A stretch of DNA of 64,000 nucleotides. It comes from Gnetum montanum. Lineage: Eukaryota > Streptophyta > Gnetopsida > Gnetales > Gnetaceae. The DNA is taken from contig MNCI01012628.1 of the NCBI GenBank assembly GCA_015680685.1, positions 1,082,044-1,146,043 on the forward strand, given 5' to 3'. The position numbers and the translations under genes are program-made. Position 1 is the stretch's first letter. Every line of letters begins with the position of its first letter. Below the pieces are notes generated by a model. It was not told where the DNA came from and searched no databases. It saw only the letters and a program-made list of their open reading frames with translations. Positions 11,040-23,929 of the stretch are shown here, one piece after another.

Positions 11040-12660
11040 ATGGAGGGAACCTCGTACATAGAGCCACTAATGTTCAATGGATTTAACTTCATCCATTAGA
11101 AAGTGAATGTAGGTCTTCTTCGAATCTATGGAATTTGAAGTTTGGGAATCCATTCTTGAATGCTACACATCACCTGTTGATAGCAAAATAAGAGCCATAA
11201 AGTCCTACAAAAAATGAAGTCAAGAAGCAAAGGATAAGTTCATGTTTGACTCTAAAGCAAAAAATTGTTTAATAGAGTAGCTAAATGTAAAATAGCCAAA
11301 AAAAATTTTGACAAACATTAGAGACTACTTATGAAGGAATGTCTATAGTTAAGTAATATAAATTTTTAGTTTTGCAAAGTGAGTATGATAAGCTCAAGAT
11401 AAGAGAAGAAGAGAAAATAAAAGAGTATTTTTCTAGAGAAAATGATATTGTTGTGGCCATTAGAGGTACTAGTAAAAATTTGCCAAAAACTAATGCTATT
11501 ATAAAAATGATTAGAACACTACAACTAGAATTTAGGCCAAAGGTGACTACGATGGAAGAAACTAGAGATTTTTCAACTTTGAAATTTGAAGAACTTCAAA
11601 GTACTTTCATTCCTTATGAAATGAATCTCATAAGTGAAGAATCCATTCAAGAGATGCATCTCATAGCCCTAAAATTAGCCACTATAGAAAAGGAACCTAA
11701 TGAGCAAGATATGAGTAGTGAGAAGGAGATAGCTCTTATTTCTAAAGGGATACAAAGACTCATGGCAAAAATGGATAGGCACTTCAATCAACAATGAGAT
11801 AAAAAAAGAGGTAAGTAAAAAATTTTCCAACTCCAATATTGATTTTTTCTCTATAGAATGTTGGGTATGTGGTGGAAGAGGCCATCTAGCCTCCAAATGT
11901 CCAAATAATAATAACATTTGGTAACAAAAGGATAGAAATGATGAGGAGTTGAAAAAGACCGACTTCTATACAAGTTGTGATGATGGTGAGAAAAGTGAAG
12001 AAGAAGTTGACAACTCTACCAAAAATTCTCATCTCATAGGCATGGCTCCTACAAATGAAAACTCACAACATGCTGCTAAACCAAGTTGTAAGTATGATGA
12101 AAGGTATAGTGAATTAAGAGAAGAAATTTTTGTTCTACATTACTTACTTAGAAAGGTGAAGAACTTCTTAAATACAAAGCTTGATATAATTCACACCAAA
12201 TTAAAAGGAGAGATTGCAAACGTAAAAGCTGAGATTCATCAACTAACCCTCTTAATTAAGGATTGAAAAGCCTTCAAGAAAGAAAAAACTTGTGAGTAGC
12301 CTAAGGATGAAGATTTAGAGAAAGTTTCTTATGAAGATTCTCACTCAAAGACAAGCACAACTAGGTTTGATAACCTCATTCATGAGGAGAATGCTTTACT
12401 TATCTGTAAAAATTATAGTAGTAATAAAAATCTTGATTATTCTCATGGTGATAAAATAAGATTGATGCATGGTCTTATCAAAAAGGTTCTAATAAGGATT
12501 TTTTGCAGATAGCAGCTAAAAATGAAAAGAAGTGGAGAATTGAAAATTTACTCACAGAGATGAATGATGTAATAGGTGATCAAGGATTCATTCATAAAGA
12601 ATATGAACAAATAGCATCATCATGCAAAAGATCTAATAAAAGAAAACCAAAAGGTAAATA
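11040..12660 (+). pseudogene. gag polyprotein of element W (copia type)
   Basis: Starts at an ATG at 11040 reading MEG, then FNG, the usual copia gag opening. A 141-residue open part (11372-11797) has the UBN2-type helices, with LKIREEEKIKEYFSR and LEFRPKVTTMEE. A perfect CX2CX4HX4C zinc knuckle, CWVCGGRGHLASKC, lies at 11859-11900. A charged, probably coiled C-terminal part (11949-12266) follows. Stops and frameshifts separate these parts. The long region after the knuckle is larger than in ordinary copia gag. No protease motif follows. Confidence 0.85.
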
Positions 12661-14616
12661 AGCACTTCATGATAGAGAACCTCATCTCAAGCTTCATTAA
12701 TCTTCTACCTCTCTATTATAAGCAAGGTAAGTCAAGCTAAATTTCTATCTCATTGCTTGCAAAATTTTGTAAATTCAAAATTATTTTTGGTATGTGCTTA
12801 CTTTATTTGTGGGATGTTAACTGTAGATCAGCACTTATTAGAAATTATTTTTATTGATTATGGTATTTTCTTTTGCATGGTGTAATTGGATTTATTAAAG
12901 GTTGTGTTGTGGCACTTGCAATGAATTTATTAATTTCTTATCATGATGTTTAAAAGGCCTAAAACCCTTGCATGTATTTCTTAGTCTGAAAACCTTGGGA
13001 TGAACTATTCTTTATTTCAAACCTCATTTCCTTTGAAATATTAAAGTAAAATGTTTTAATACTTTTGTTGAAAATCATCTTTTGAATTCTTAGCTAGAAT
13101 ACTTATTTTTAGTGGCTAAAAATGCTCGCATGAAATTCATGAACTAAAGGCTTCATGTTGAACCTTCATATATATCCTATGACAATGGTTTTATGTTTAC
13201 AAAGTTCAATCTCTTTTAGAAGATGTTTTGGTAACGTTGATGAAATTCATAAATCATCTTAAAAAGGAGCATTTCAAGAGGAATTATCATGTATGTGTAA
13301 TGTTTATGTCTATTTTCTTGTGATGATTTCTAAGGATTTCAATATATTTTACCAAGTTTTGAGAGTGTTTTGGACTTGTTTTTACATAACTAACGGGAGA
13401 CCTTAGTCTCCATACTTGATCTTAGAATTTCTATGCAACTTGGAGATCCTAAAGACTCAAAAAAAGTATACCACTATTTCTATAATAGATGGTTCAAAAG
13501 ATAGGTCATATATGCAAGGGGAGCATCAATGTAGGAGGAGTCTTGAATGATTCTCTCAAAGACATGATATTATAATTGCAAGCTTCCAGTATGTCACACC
13601 TTTATCAAAACAAAGCAAGAAAGAGCATATTCGTCTAAATATATCATTTTGATACCTAAGGCCCTTCTTACTATTATATGTTGAGAAATACTCAATGGTA
13701 AGTGCTCATGATCTTCTTTGGTAAGAAATGGTAAGGAATGAGTATATGTATATATTTGCTCATCTCAACATTATTATCAGTTTATGAATTATGTTGTTGG
13801 GTAAAAAGTTGTGTGGTTGTGTTTGATTCTTTGATATATTAATCTTGATTAGTTGTGGTGTTTTGTCTTAAAAGTTAAATATGCATGTTTTTACTTTGTA
13901 ATGACTATTCCTTATCCATTTATTATTGCCTCAAAAGAAGGTGATTAATGCAGTAAGCATGGATTTGTTAAAGTCCTATGAGATATTTATCACAAATGGT
14001 TTATTGGTTCTAAAGATAGGTTACAAGATCCTAAATGCCCAACCTTTGGACTTCAGCAATTGGTTTTAAATTCTCTTTAAAGTCTTGGTTGTGCTTCATA
14101 AATAAAGATAGCTCTTAATAGAAATCACTTTAATTCTAATATTTTTGGATGTGATAGATATTTATTTGCTTCTGGTTATTTGATTAAAAGAGATGGTTGT
14201 CGTATAAATGATTGATCTTTTAATATAAGTAGATATCTTGCTTTGTATTAAAAGTTGGATTTTCATGTTTTACTTACCTTATGCTTTATCTTTTTACTTC
14301 AAAAGGAGGAGAACATTGGATAAAACTTGAGTGATGTGTACTTCTTAATTACTTGTTCTTCCTTGGCAATCCTATTTACTTCTATCATTTTCTCTAGTTC
14401 ATATGCATTTCTTATGATCGTTTGCAACTCTATCTTCACATCTTTTTTATGATGTCCAAAAAGGCATAGAGTTAGGTTGATCTAACATGGTTAATAGTGT
14501 ATTATGATATGAGGTGATGAAGGTTATAAGCAAAACTGAGTCTATATGTCTTTGTGATTTTTGAAAACCATTAACGCATTTTCTTAAGTTTTGAACATCA
14601 CCAAAAAGACAAAGAT
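12661..14616 (+). other. Non-coding 3' half of element W
   Basis: Nearly 2 kb without any frame that resembles integrase, RT or RNase H. The sequence is AT-rich with recurring TTGATATATTAATCTTG-like and CTTCAAAAGGAGG-like phrases. The last 25 bases (CACCAAAAAGACAAAGAT) are a decayed copia-type polypurine tract directly before the 3' LTR. Confidence 0.6.
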
Positions 14617-15776
14617 TGTTGACCTTTTGGTATGTCAAAGCCTTAAGAAAAATGGAGAACAAGAATGTTTGTATGACTATTGTTTGTAGGCCAAGAACAG
14701 TGGAGACCACAAGAACCTATCGAACAAAAATGAAGACTCTAGGGAAGAAAGCTACAATAAGATGTTAAAGGAAAGTCTATAAGGACTTAATATAGAACAA
14801 GGACAAAGATGAAGAATATAGTAAAATGAAGAAGTTCCTAAGGTCAGGGATGAGCCATATCAATGAAAGGAAGCCTCAGGAAGCAAAGTCTAAAAATTAA
14901 GAATATGTCTATAGGAAGCAGAAGACATATTGGCTGATATACAGTTGTTCAAAATAAGATGTCTACATAAAATAATAGATGTCTACTTTGAAAAGTAGAC
15001 ATCTCCATATAGATGTCTACCATGAAGCAGAGACATCTATCCAAAATGCAAGTCTGATGGAGAGAGATGTCCCAATCTCAATGAAGACATCTTTAGTGAC
15101 TATTAGATAGTTGTTGCATGAATTCCAAGGTGATTTTGGAAACATTAAGGCTATAATAAGACTTCATTCTCTTGGGGAATGTGCAAGTGTTGACTGCAAG
15201 AAAGTATCAACATCAAGCAATTAGTGCGCATATTATTCTATTGTATTTTTATGCCTCATTGTACTATCTTTTGTACTATTATAAGAAATATATTGTGTTG
15301 TACCTCAAAGTGCAAGGACTAGCAAATTAGTTTCATTCTTTACTTGTAATTATTATTTCTCTTTTGTTGCCCTACAAAGTTGATATGCTTCTTGCGAGAA
15401 GGCATTATCCTTAAGCTTGTCAGGATCCTATAGGATTGAGTGTTGGTGTAGTGCCACAACACTCTAGAGTGGAGCTTAATTTGTAAAGGTTGTGGGATCT
15501 TGTCAACCACTTTCTAAGCTTGTTGGGACCTTGCGGCATTGAGTGGATTCATGGCATTGAATCACTCCAAAGTGAAGCTTAGAGCTGTACAGGGTGTGGG
15601 ATCCTTCAAACCACATTTTGAGAGGAACAAAGTCCAGAGGTGTGCAAGCGATCTACCGTTCGAGTGTGGACTACCCACGTTGGGAAACCACATTAAAATT
15701 GGTTGTGTTCTTTGTGGCTAAAAATTTTAATTTTGGAAACTTATTCATCCCACCCTTCTAAGTTTAACAATCCTCA
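14617..15776 (+). repeat. 3' LTR of element W (1160 bp)
   Basis: Begins TGTTGACC and ends ATCCTCA. Compared with the 5' copy it carries extra motif sequence around 14990-15020 (an added AGACATCTCC/TAGATGTCT block). AACAT follows at 15777. Confidence 0.9.
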
Positions 15777-15781
15777 AACAT

Positions 15782-17810
15782 AACTTGGTGACTAAATAAG
15801 ATCATCATCGATCATTAGAGCATAGAAAAGAAAAATAGATTGTAGATAAAATTGAAAGAATTGAAACAATTAAGATTTGGTATTCACATATTAACCTAGT
15901 ATTATTGTTCTTTATTAATTCACAAGTGACTATTTTTTTAGCATTTACTTAATTCTACGCATTCTAAACATCATGATCATAGCAATCTAAATCCATGTAA
16001 TTCATGCTTTCCCATCTAATTGATTCACCACATTCTATAGCACAATAATGTTAAAATAATAAGAAACAAAAGCCTTTGTAAGACATCTCATACTAAGTTC
16101 ACAATGATTCTTGAAGGTATAGACACAATTATAATGAAATTTAATGAGCTCTAAGAAAACTTAAAAACTTATGAGTTGTCTCTTTATAACATCCATCTAT
16201 AGAAAGCAAGATCTAACACTTGAAGCCTCTAACAAGGTGGCTAAGAATGCAAGGAAATTCTTCTTCTTTTTTTCAAATAGTTGATCAATTATTAGAAATT
16301 CAACTTGCATATAGACTAGCATAGACAACAATCAATTGAAATAAATTATGATAAAGAAAGTTATATGATGTGAAGAATGATTCAAGGATCTAGTAGGAAG
16401 AGAATGTCAATATAATAATTAACATCTCACAATCCAATGTACAAATGTGAAAGCATCTAAAACTTAAAATCATATCCATAGACATCTAGCTTAGTAAGAA
16501 GCTAATTAATTCAATTCCTTCACTTAGTCATGCACAACTAAAATGTAATTAGTCATACGAAAGTCAAACTCAAGGAAAACATATTATTCATGTACTTGAA
16601 AAATTGAAAATTGATATACAAAATAATAAATCAAACTTTAGATTTATCACAATATTATTACTAATGAAATAATATTTAGGGTTCAACAAGAAGGAAGATT
16701 AGAAACTAGATAGTGCACATGACTAAAATTATTTATACAAATATTGAGGCAACAAGTAGAGGAGCTTGAAATAATGGTTCATAAATTAAATTATTAAAAC
16801 TGTTAACAAAATCATTAAAAACAACTACATCCAACATCTATCAACAAACCATAATAAATAATGTTAATAATTAATTTGATAGTCTTTTACTAATGTTTAG
16901 TATATATATATTATCACATAAACTCTACAGTATGAGCTTTTTTGCCCTAGATTGCATATGATAATAAATAAATAAATACTAAATTTTTTATGAACAACCA
17001 CACAAGGTTTAAACAAAACTATAAAAAAAATTATAAAGATCCTCAAGCATAATTTTCAGTTCTCTAATATTTCAACATCAATGAAAAATCATGTTTCATT
17101 AGCACAAAACAACATAACCATAACTAGATTCTAGTTGAATTATTGCTACTTAAAGAAAACCATGCAAAGAAAATAGTGATAGTAAAAATCTATGTAAGAT
17201 TCCTTTGATACAATGTATACACCTAGTGTATAGATCATATTTTAATTGTTCTCATATCATAATAATATATCAGATGATGTTCATCAACATACTTATCCAA
17301 CCCAACAATTGGACATAAGAAATGTATAAAACAATAATATCAAACCCATTCATTTGTATAATAATATCATTTTATTTTCTTCAAAAACCCTCGTAAAAAA
17401 TCATTTCAATTTAAATTTTCTAACCTAAAATAATATAATGCATGCCACTAACATTTAATGAACCTATCCAATTTACTAATAATAAAGAATAGAAAAATAA
17501 CCTACATTTAACAACCATAATTCAACATCACTAACATTTAATAACTACAAATTAACATTCTAAAATTTTCCTCCTCCATTGGACTCAAAGAAAGATAACA
17601 AAATCACACTTCAAAAGGTCCATAAATAAGAATTAAAATTCAAATATACTAATTAAGAATTCAAGGGAAAGTCATCAAGCTACTTTTTCTACCAAAAAAT
17701 AAGAATTTAATAATTCTATAAAATTTATAAAATTATAAAACCAATATGGATCCAAGGATACTTACTTTCAGTCTATGGTACTAATTCTTGTATCAGGAAT
17801 CCTTGGTCCT
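15782..17810. other. AT-rich DNA with no recognised gene or repeat
   Basis: About 2 kb, very AT-rich, with no open frame above 60 codons, no LTR pair and no RNA gene that I can see. It is the longest stretch in the window that could be ordinary intergenic DNA; an ancient element beyond recognition is equally possible. Confidence 0.5.
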
Positions 17811-18736
17811 TGTTGAAAAATCATTATGTCAAAATATGCTAAATCATTATGGGTGTGAATCACAAAGTGTTCACACGTGATCTGGTAAAATTTCATGGAC
17901 TTTATAGTTTTTGATACACTAGTCTTCTAGGAAGTGAACCTTGCCCTAAGGTCATTCATTATCTTCCTAATTACAATTTTGAAGCATAATGGTATGGTTA
18001 AGAGTAATTGAGGCATGTAATTTTTATCATTTTGTGTTTTATGGTTTTGGTGCTTGAAGAGAGATAGGGTAATTTAATGACTAATTTAATTTAACTAACT
18101 AACTAATCTTTAACTAATCCTAATATAAGCATTTGGTCCCACTTTCTGCACATGTCCTAAATCCACATATCCACTGCTAGGTTACCAAGCACTATGTTAT
18201 TGGGCATACCAAGCAATAACATTGTTGGGATTACTAAGCGAAGATGTGTTATGCTCAGAGCGGTCATACTTATGTATTTAATCTATCTATCTTATCTCAC
18301 TTAATTAGCTTAATTATTGGAAGACATTAAATAATTAACTAAAAGCATTAAATGCATAAATAAATATCTAAACTATCTAGAATGTTGTAAGGTTTATCAA
18401 GAAGCTTGTCTTTATTACCATACACACTATCATGCTCAAGTACAATAATACTCAAATAAAGATCTGTACACTCAATGACTCCTTCTATGGGCACTTAGGA
18501 GATATATTCTAACTTTCAAATGTAAAAACTACAAGATTTTAGCTACTACTATGAATTTGATGCCCATAAACATGGTTGGGAGATCGTATTTATAGTTTTT
18601 TCTCTAGGGTTACGTTGAAGGAGCCTCATCAACATAGCAAACACTATGTCAACGTAGCCCTGTCGATGAGGCAACACCACATAAATAGGGCCTCATCAAT
18701 GAGGGTCCATCAACACAACACATTGATGCTTTCTCA
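17811..18736 (-). repeat. 3' LTR of element A
   Basis: On the minus strand it starts TGAGAAAGCATC after a GTGGGGGTA tract. It shares the GATGAGGC/GCCTCATC motif block (18610-18730), a TATAAATACG box near 18590 and the downstream sequence of the B LTR. The left end is too decayed to place exactly; 17811-17855 is the possible range. Confidence 0.75.
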
Positions 18737-18746
18737 TACCCCCACA
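18737..18746 (-). other. Polypurine tract of element A
   Basis: Minus strand TTGTGGGGGTA, directly before the LTR, as in B (46086-46094) and C (35129-35138). Confidence 0.8.
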
Positions 18747-18959
18747 ACTAAATGAAGACTTGTCCTTGAGTTCTTTTACAAAATTGGGAAGGTATGGGAT
18801 TATTTACTAACTCTTAACAAAATAAAACAAACTGACTTGACAAAACTAAGTGCCTGAGTGTACATATCAACAAATTACAAACATTATGATGTTCACGACA
18901 TAAAATTGAACACCATTACATGACTCTACAAAAATTTGGACAACACATCCTTTGATGGT

Positions 18960-21821
18960 GTAAAGATGATAGTGAAGATTGGATAGTTCCAAGTGGTGGT
19001 GGCTCCTAAGGCTTTGAAGGACCTTCGCTGGCTTTAGGCACATGTGGTGGCTGAGGCAGCTATGGTTGTCCTACTATGTCTACAACCTCTAGTGGAAGGA
19101 AAAAGGCAACAAGCAATGCCTTCATCTTCTCCTCCTTACTCCAAGGATCATTCATAGTCCACGCAACTTCACTAATGTCAACTAGAATGGGGACATCCCA
19201 TGGACAGGGCATGATCAAGAACATCTTCTTTACATTGACAAACTAAGTAGTGAACTATTTACATTCAATGTCAAATGTCCTTACTACATTTTGCAACTCC
19301 TGGTAGTCTTGGTAGTTGATCTTTGATCTATGAAACATGCTTTAGGAACTTCGAGTTCAGCATTAGTCACTACAAGCTTGTACTTGGTGTCCTTGTGGTG
19401 GTTGAACTCGACCTCATATAGTAAGTACAAGCTATCCACCTACTTCTCAAACTTAGACCATGGCCATCCAGTAGTCAACATAGCCAAATTTTCATAACAG
19501 AGATTGGCAAGCTCCATATACTCCATCATCGCCTCGATCTGCAATTCCTTTGTATGGATTTTCACCTTGTTTTAGGCATCTATCCCATCAATGATGAGTT
19601 TCCAAACTTCCCTTCCTTGCTAGAGCTACTAAAGGGCTTCATTTACCTTTGCATTCACCAATTGGATATGTTTTTCATTTACTTCCTTTTGTAGACTGCC
19701 TACTCTCTGTAATGATCTTTAACTTTCTTAGATTTGAGAGCTTCAGATTTCTAGGTAACTACCTCAACTATAGCCTTCTAGTGAAGGGTGAACACCTCCT
19801 CCATGGAGAGATTCTTGTTCTCTACTGCCAATCTTCTCAACCCTATGTTTGCTCGAGCTAGTTACTCTTGCTATTAATGGATTAAATTTGTTAATTGTTG
19901 CTTGTGTGAATCAACATTTTGGATGTGATGATTCTCTATGGTCAGTTGGACATTCTCTTGGTGGGTCTAATCCAAGGCCTTCTAAATCTTGTTTTGTGTA
20001 ACTTCTACCAAGGATCTATATAACACTATCATCTCCATTACATTTTCAACCCCTTTTAGCCTAGACTAAAACTGTTGCATAACTTCATCTCTTGTGAGTG
20101 TCAAGTTGAGAAATGTGGGGTCGGCAATTTGGGCTCTTAGTTTGGCAACCTCTATAGTGAAGCATTCATTCCACTCTCTAACTATTTTTAGTTGCCCTTC
20201 CAATATAATGTTCTTGCCCCTTGCCTCTAGTAGCTCTAACTAGGTTGCAATGATGTTATCTGGAAGGTCAAAGACATATAGAAGTGGTTTCCTAGTTTCC
20301 ACTAGTTGATCTAGTAGTTCCTCATGTTGTGCTACACTTATTCTACCACTCATAGTTCCTGAGGATGTTTATACATCTTTGAGTGTAGTGATGTCTAATG
20401 TAGATTTCGTAGGTGCATTAAGCATTTTGGGCAAATCCTGTCAATGACCACTTCTACTACCATTTCCTATCCCTAGTGCTACATCACCAAAATAGTTGCC
20501 CCTTCACCCTCCTCCAAGTGCACCAAGAAGGTCACAATGTTCCTAGAAATTTCTAGGAGTGGCTAGTATTCTGTGAGAGATATTGTGACCTATCTAGCAC
20601 TTGGATTTGACCTTGTAGGTAGCTACATTCTTTCAGCTAAGAAAATGGATCCACCTTCACCCATCACTGATTGTTTGGGCCACCTCATTAAGGTGACTCA
20701 TGGCTGGTCTATATACAAATAGGTCCCATCACTCATGCCTACTCTTTGCTCTAATTTACTCAAGAGCCATTCTCTATATTCACACAACCATTGGACAATT
20801 GTAGCAATGTATGACACTATTATTTGAGTAGTAGGTAGTGGTGGTCACTAATCCTCTTCTTGAATTGTAGTTGCAAGCATTTTATCCTTCATCATTTCTA
20901 CTCAGTTGGCAGCTAGAATAATTCTAACATCATCATTGGTGTAACGAACTATCCCTCTACTTCAACAGAGTTTCCTAATGAGGCATGGAAAAGAGAGTGC
21001 CTTCCTTCTGCATTCATTTTCTTTAAAGTGCTTATCTATCTATAGATAGATCAGCTATGAAAGGTTGACTAGGAATCACCCACTTAGAGCAGCACATGCT
21101 TGGGTAGAGAAGGCAATGATTTTGCTTGGCCTCATAGTGGGATTGAGGTGGAAAGGTATAATCTTCTAATGAATCCTCTCTATTGGTGTGAGCATGCCAA
21201 ACTCCTTGCAGTTGACACCATAACACTGTCACATCCATTTTATCTTGATGCTCAGATTTGCCTACATCAGGATCTTAGTAAGGTTTGCCCATGTTTTAGG
21301 CAATCTAAGTACTACAATAATGGCCTATGTTGAGTAGGACACTAAGATGTCCTTGAGCTTTATTGTTTCTCTAGGCTACCTATTATTCTAAAACAAAAAT
21401 GTCTCTCCCATGTACCACTCCCTAGTGGAAGTGATGATTGATCACATGGGAGAGGCTTTTAACTTGTCTTGCACTTCTCTTGGTGCATGCTCAGGAAAGG
21501 ACCAAAGTTTAACTCTTGGAGCACCAATTTTTGGACCTCCCTTGATTTGATTTGATTTAGGCAAACCTCTATTCAGGTCACCTTAAGGTTTGCTAGTTGT
21601 GCATATGCATCATCCCGATGGGAGTGTTCTATTGCTGCTACTATTGGTTTTGGAATCTGTATGATAGATTCCACTTATGCCTCCTTCCTAAGAGGACCTG
21701 TGGCATGGGTTGTGAGAAGTTCTTTTTGCTAGAGTTATTCTTGGCTTCTTTCCATTCTAGGCCATTTTTCCCTTGGTTGGGATGGTTTTGCTTCCTGCAT
21801 GTGCTTTCCTTTTGATGCCAT
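18960..21821 (-). pseudogene. 3' accessory ORF of element A (coiled-coil type)
   Basis: Begins on the minus strand at an ATG (21821) within CCATAG/ATGG and reads MASKGKHMQEAKPSQP, matching MAPKQKCLQEGEPSQP of the B copy. The body contains QELNFGPFL and, towards the end, PPLG-like Pro-rich sequence (18990-19040) shared with B and C. Much of the middle and C-terminal half is Glu/Gln/Lys/Leu-rich, as in coiled coils. It occupies the place of the env-like ORF of Athila elements, but I see no signal peptide or membrane segment. Stops are frequent. Function is unknown; a structural or RNA-binding role would be guesswork. Confidence 0.7.
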
Positions 21822-22259
21822 CTATGGTCACAACACATCCATGGATTAGTAGATATCATGTATAACTTTAAATTTTTTGAATACCTTTTCTTGTTAGTTA
21901 GTTACACTTTGGTTAAGGTTGGACCATAGAATATTGATTATTTTATTATTATTTTATTAATTATTTATTATAATTATCACCAAAGCTTGTTGAAAAGGTT
22001 TAGCTATTGTAATTTAGTGTTTAATAGTTGATTTTTCAGTTAAACCTTTGTGAGAGTTAGAAAAAATCACAAAAAATTTCTATCAAACATGGTACATTTG
22101 TGGCCCCCATGATGAAGAGCTTACCTCCAATAGTTGCAGGGTCAAAGAATGAAGTGCTTTAGATAAACGATTTATGAGTTATGAGCTTTGGAAGGTTTTG
22201 GGCTCTGAAAAATTAAAAAACTCCTTTAGCATTTGTGAAAAAATGTAAAATTTTCTAAG

Positions 22260-22400
22260 TGGGGTCATGCCTATTTATACTATTTTCCCACCACATCAAC
22301 AAGGCCTCATATACAAGGCCTTGTATACAGGTCTACTCCATCGATGGGGCCCTGTATATGGGGCCCATCGGCCAAAATTTTCAAAGTGGAATATCTCCAA
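22260..22400 (-). promoter_or_regulatory. Internal promoter-like block of element A
   Basis: On the minus strand a run of GGCCTTGTA/GGCCCCAT/GATGGGGCC motifs (22290-22375) is followed by AGTATAAATAGGC (22270-22282), a good TATA box. It lies 448 bases before the accessory ORF start. B and C have the same arrangement at nearly the same distance. The motif resembles the motif block of the A and B LTRs. Confidence 0.6.
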
Positions 22401-23910
22401 AAATATAATGAATTTTTCAATGAAATTAGGATCCATGGAATCCCAGAAAAGCCAAGAATATAATAAAAATCATTAAAGATGATTTTTGAAAGCTCAAAAA
22501 TTAAAAATTTTTATGGAGAATATGATTAATGAATACAATTTGTAAAGGAACACATGGTCTGATGTGGAAGATGGGTGTATGAAAGATTCAAGTTGCAAGA
22601 ATGCCTAAGGATAAGGTACTTAATGAACCCAACCAAGAGATATGCAAGTGGGTCCTCCCCATAGCAAGAACATGCCCTTTTTTCCCTTTCATAACATCAC
22701 CCTAAGAAGTCTATGGACCCCATAGGTGATTAATGGTCAATAGAAGTTAAGGACCACAACTTGGAAGATTCTACTTAAGAATTGAAATATGTCAAACCAA
22801 GACACAGAATCAAGAACATAGACACTGGTAGTGAGGTGAGTTATGGACAACATAAATGGATGATGGAGAAGGTGAAATGAAATTCCACATTAAGGTCATA
22901 AGAAGTCCCTTGTGGAGTTCATGTTTAAAATGACCGAAGAAGATCCATCCTTAGTCTGGACCAAAATCAACCCCTTTCAATGACTTCACATCATCACTCC
23001 AAGATCAATCCACTCCCTCAAGACATAAGAGTATTTCTATAAAAAAACCACAATTCCATAAAGGGAAGAAAAGAGTAGGAAGTGAGAGAGGGCCTTGGTT
23101 AGAGGGGACCTTCAAGCATGGATACATGTCTTTCTAGTTCCATAACTAGTGCTTGTAGCCCATTTATTTGTCTAAAGGGTGTGCTTTGAATTCAAATCAT
23201 GTTTTTATTTTTTTTCTTCTTTGTTTTTTTTTCTTTTTAAAGATGGGAACCACACTATGCAAAGACCTTTTTTTGACTTCCTATTTAGTGGTTGGAATGG
23301 AACCGTAAGAAGTCCATGAAAAACACTCAAGCACTCAAGTAGAAAAGTACAAAGAGTATTGAGTCCCCTTGAAGTCGCACCCTATTCAAACCTTTGAATC
23401 ATTCCCAATTCCAAAAACTACCAAGGCCAAAAATTTATTCAAAGTTAATTTAATGAAAGTGACCTCAAATTTCAAGAACAAGAAAAATCATAAATTTTAT
23501 GGATGGGCAGATATTAAGGACTCACTGCCTATTCCATGAAAAAGAAACCAGGATTGAGCCATTAGTACAAAAATTCAAAAAAATAGAAACTAGACAATAG
23601 CAAACCAAACATTAAAGAAAAACCACCATTAGTAGTAGCAATAGCACCATTGTCTCCTGTTGGTAATAAAGCACTTTTATTAGCAAAAATTTGAAAACCA
23701 CACTTAAACCAAATAAAAAAAAAGTATAGAAGAAAGTGTGAAATATCCAATAAAGATTCAAACTTACTAACTATGGTGTAGAACACAAAAATGGTATAAA
23801 ATGGAAAAAATTTAAAAATTAATAAGTTGTAAACTAAAAAAATTAAAAAATTAACAACGTGAAAAAAAATAGAAAGAATATGGAGCCATATGAATGATTA
23901 GCATAGATGG
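22401..23910 (-). other. Spacer of element A between pol and accessory ORF
   Basis: Non-coding, alignable with 40861-42420 of B. It holds the block TGCAAGTGGGTCCTCCCC (22645-22665, plus-strand reading), also present in B and C. A region near 23280-23390 matches B 41350-41460. Pyrimidine/purine-rich runs lie at 23200-23250. Confidence 0.65.
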
Positions 23911-23924
23911 CCATCTTCCCCACA
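23911..23924 (-). other. Internal polypurine-like tract of element A
   Basis: The minus strand reads TGTGGGGAAGATGG just after the end of pol. Upstream CAACTCAGT also matches B. It resembles the terminal tract of the same element (TTGTGGGGGTA). Confidence 0.65.
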
Positions 23925-23929
23925 ACTGA

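Larger units (their letters stand above)
9853..15776 (+). mobile_element. Element W: gag-only Ty1/copia-type retrotransposon
   Basis: A complete plus-strand insertion: LTRs at 9853-10980 and 14617-15776, AACAT duplications at 9848-9852 and 15777-15781, initiator-Met primer site at 10983 and a purine-rich tract before the 3' LTR. Gag is recognisable, but from about 12660 to the 3' LTR no protease, integrase, RT or RNase H motif is present. It therefore looks like a non-autonomous gag-bearing copia derivative. Confidence 0.88.

Noticed and set aside
15782-17810. Possible host gene between W and A
   Set aside because: No coding frame, splice pattern or RNA gene could be supported in this AT-rich stretch.
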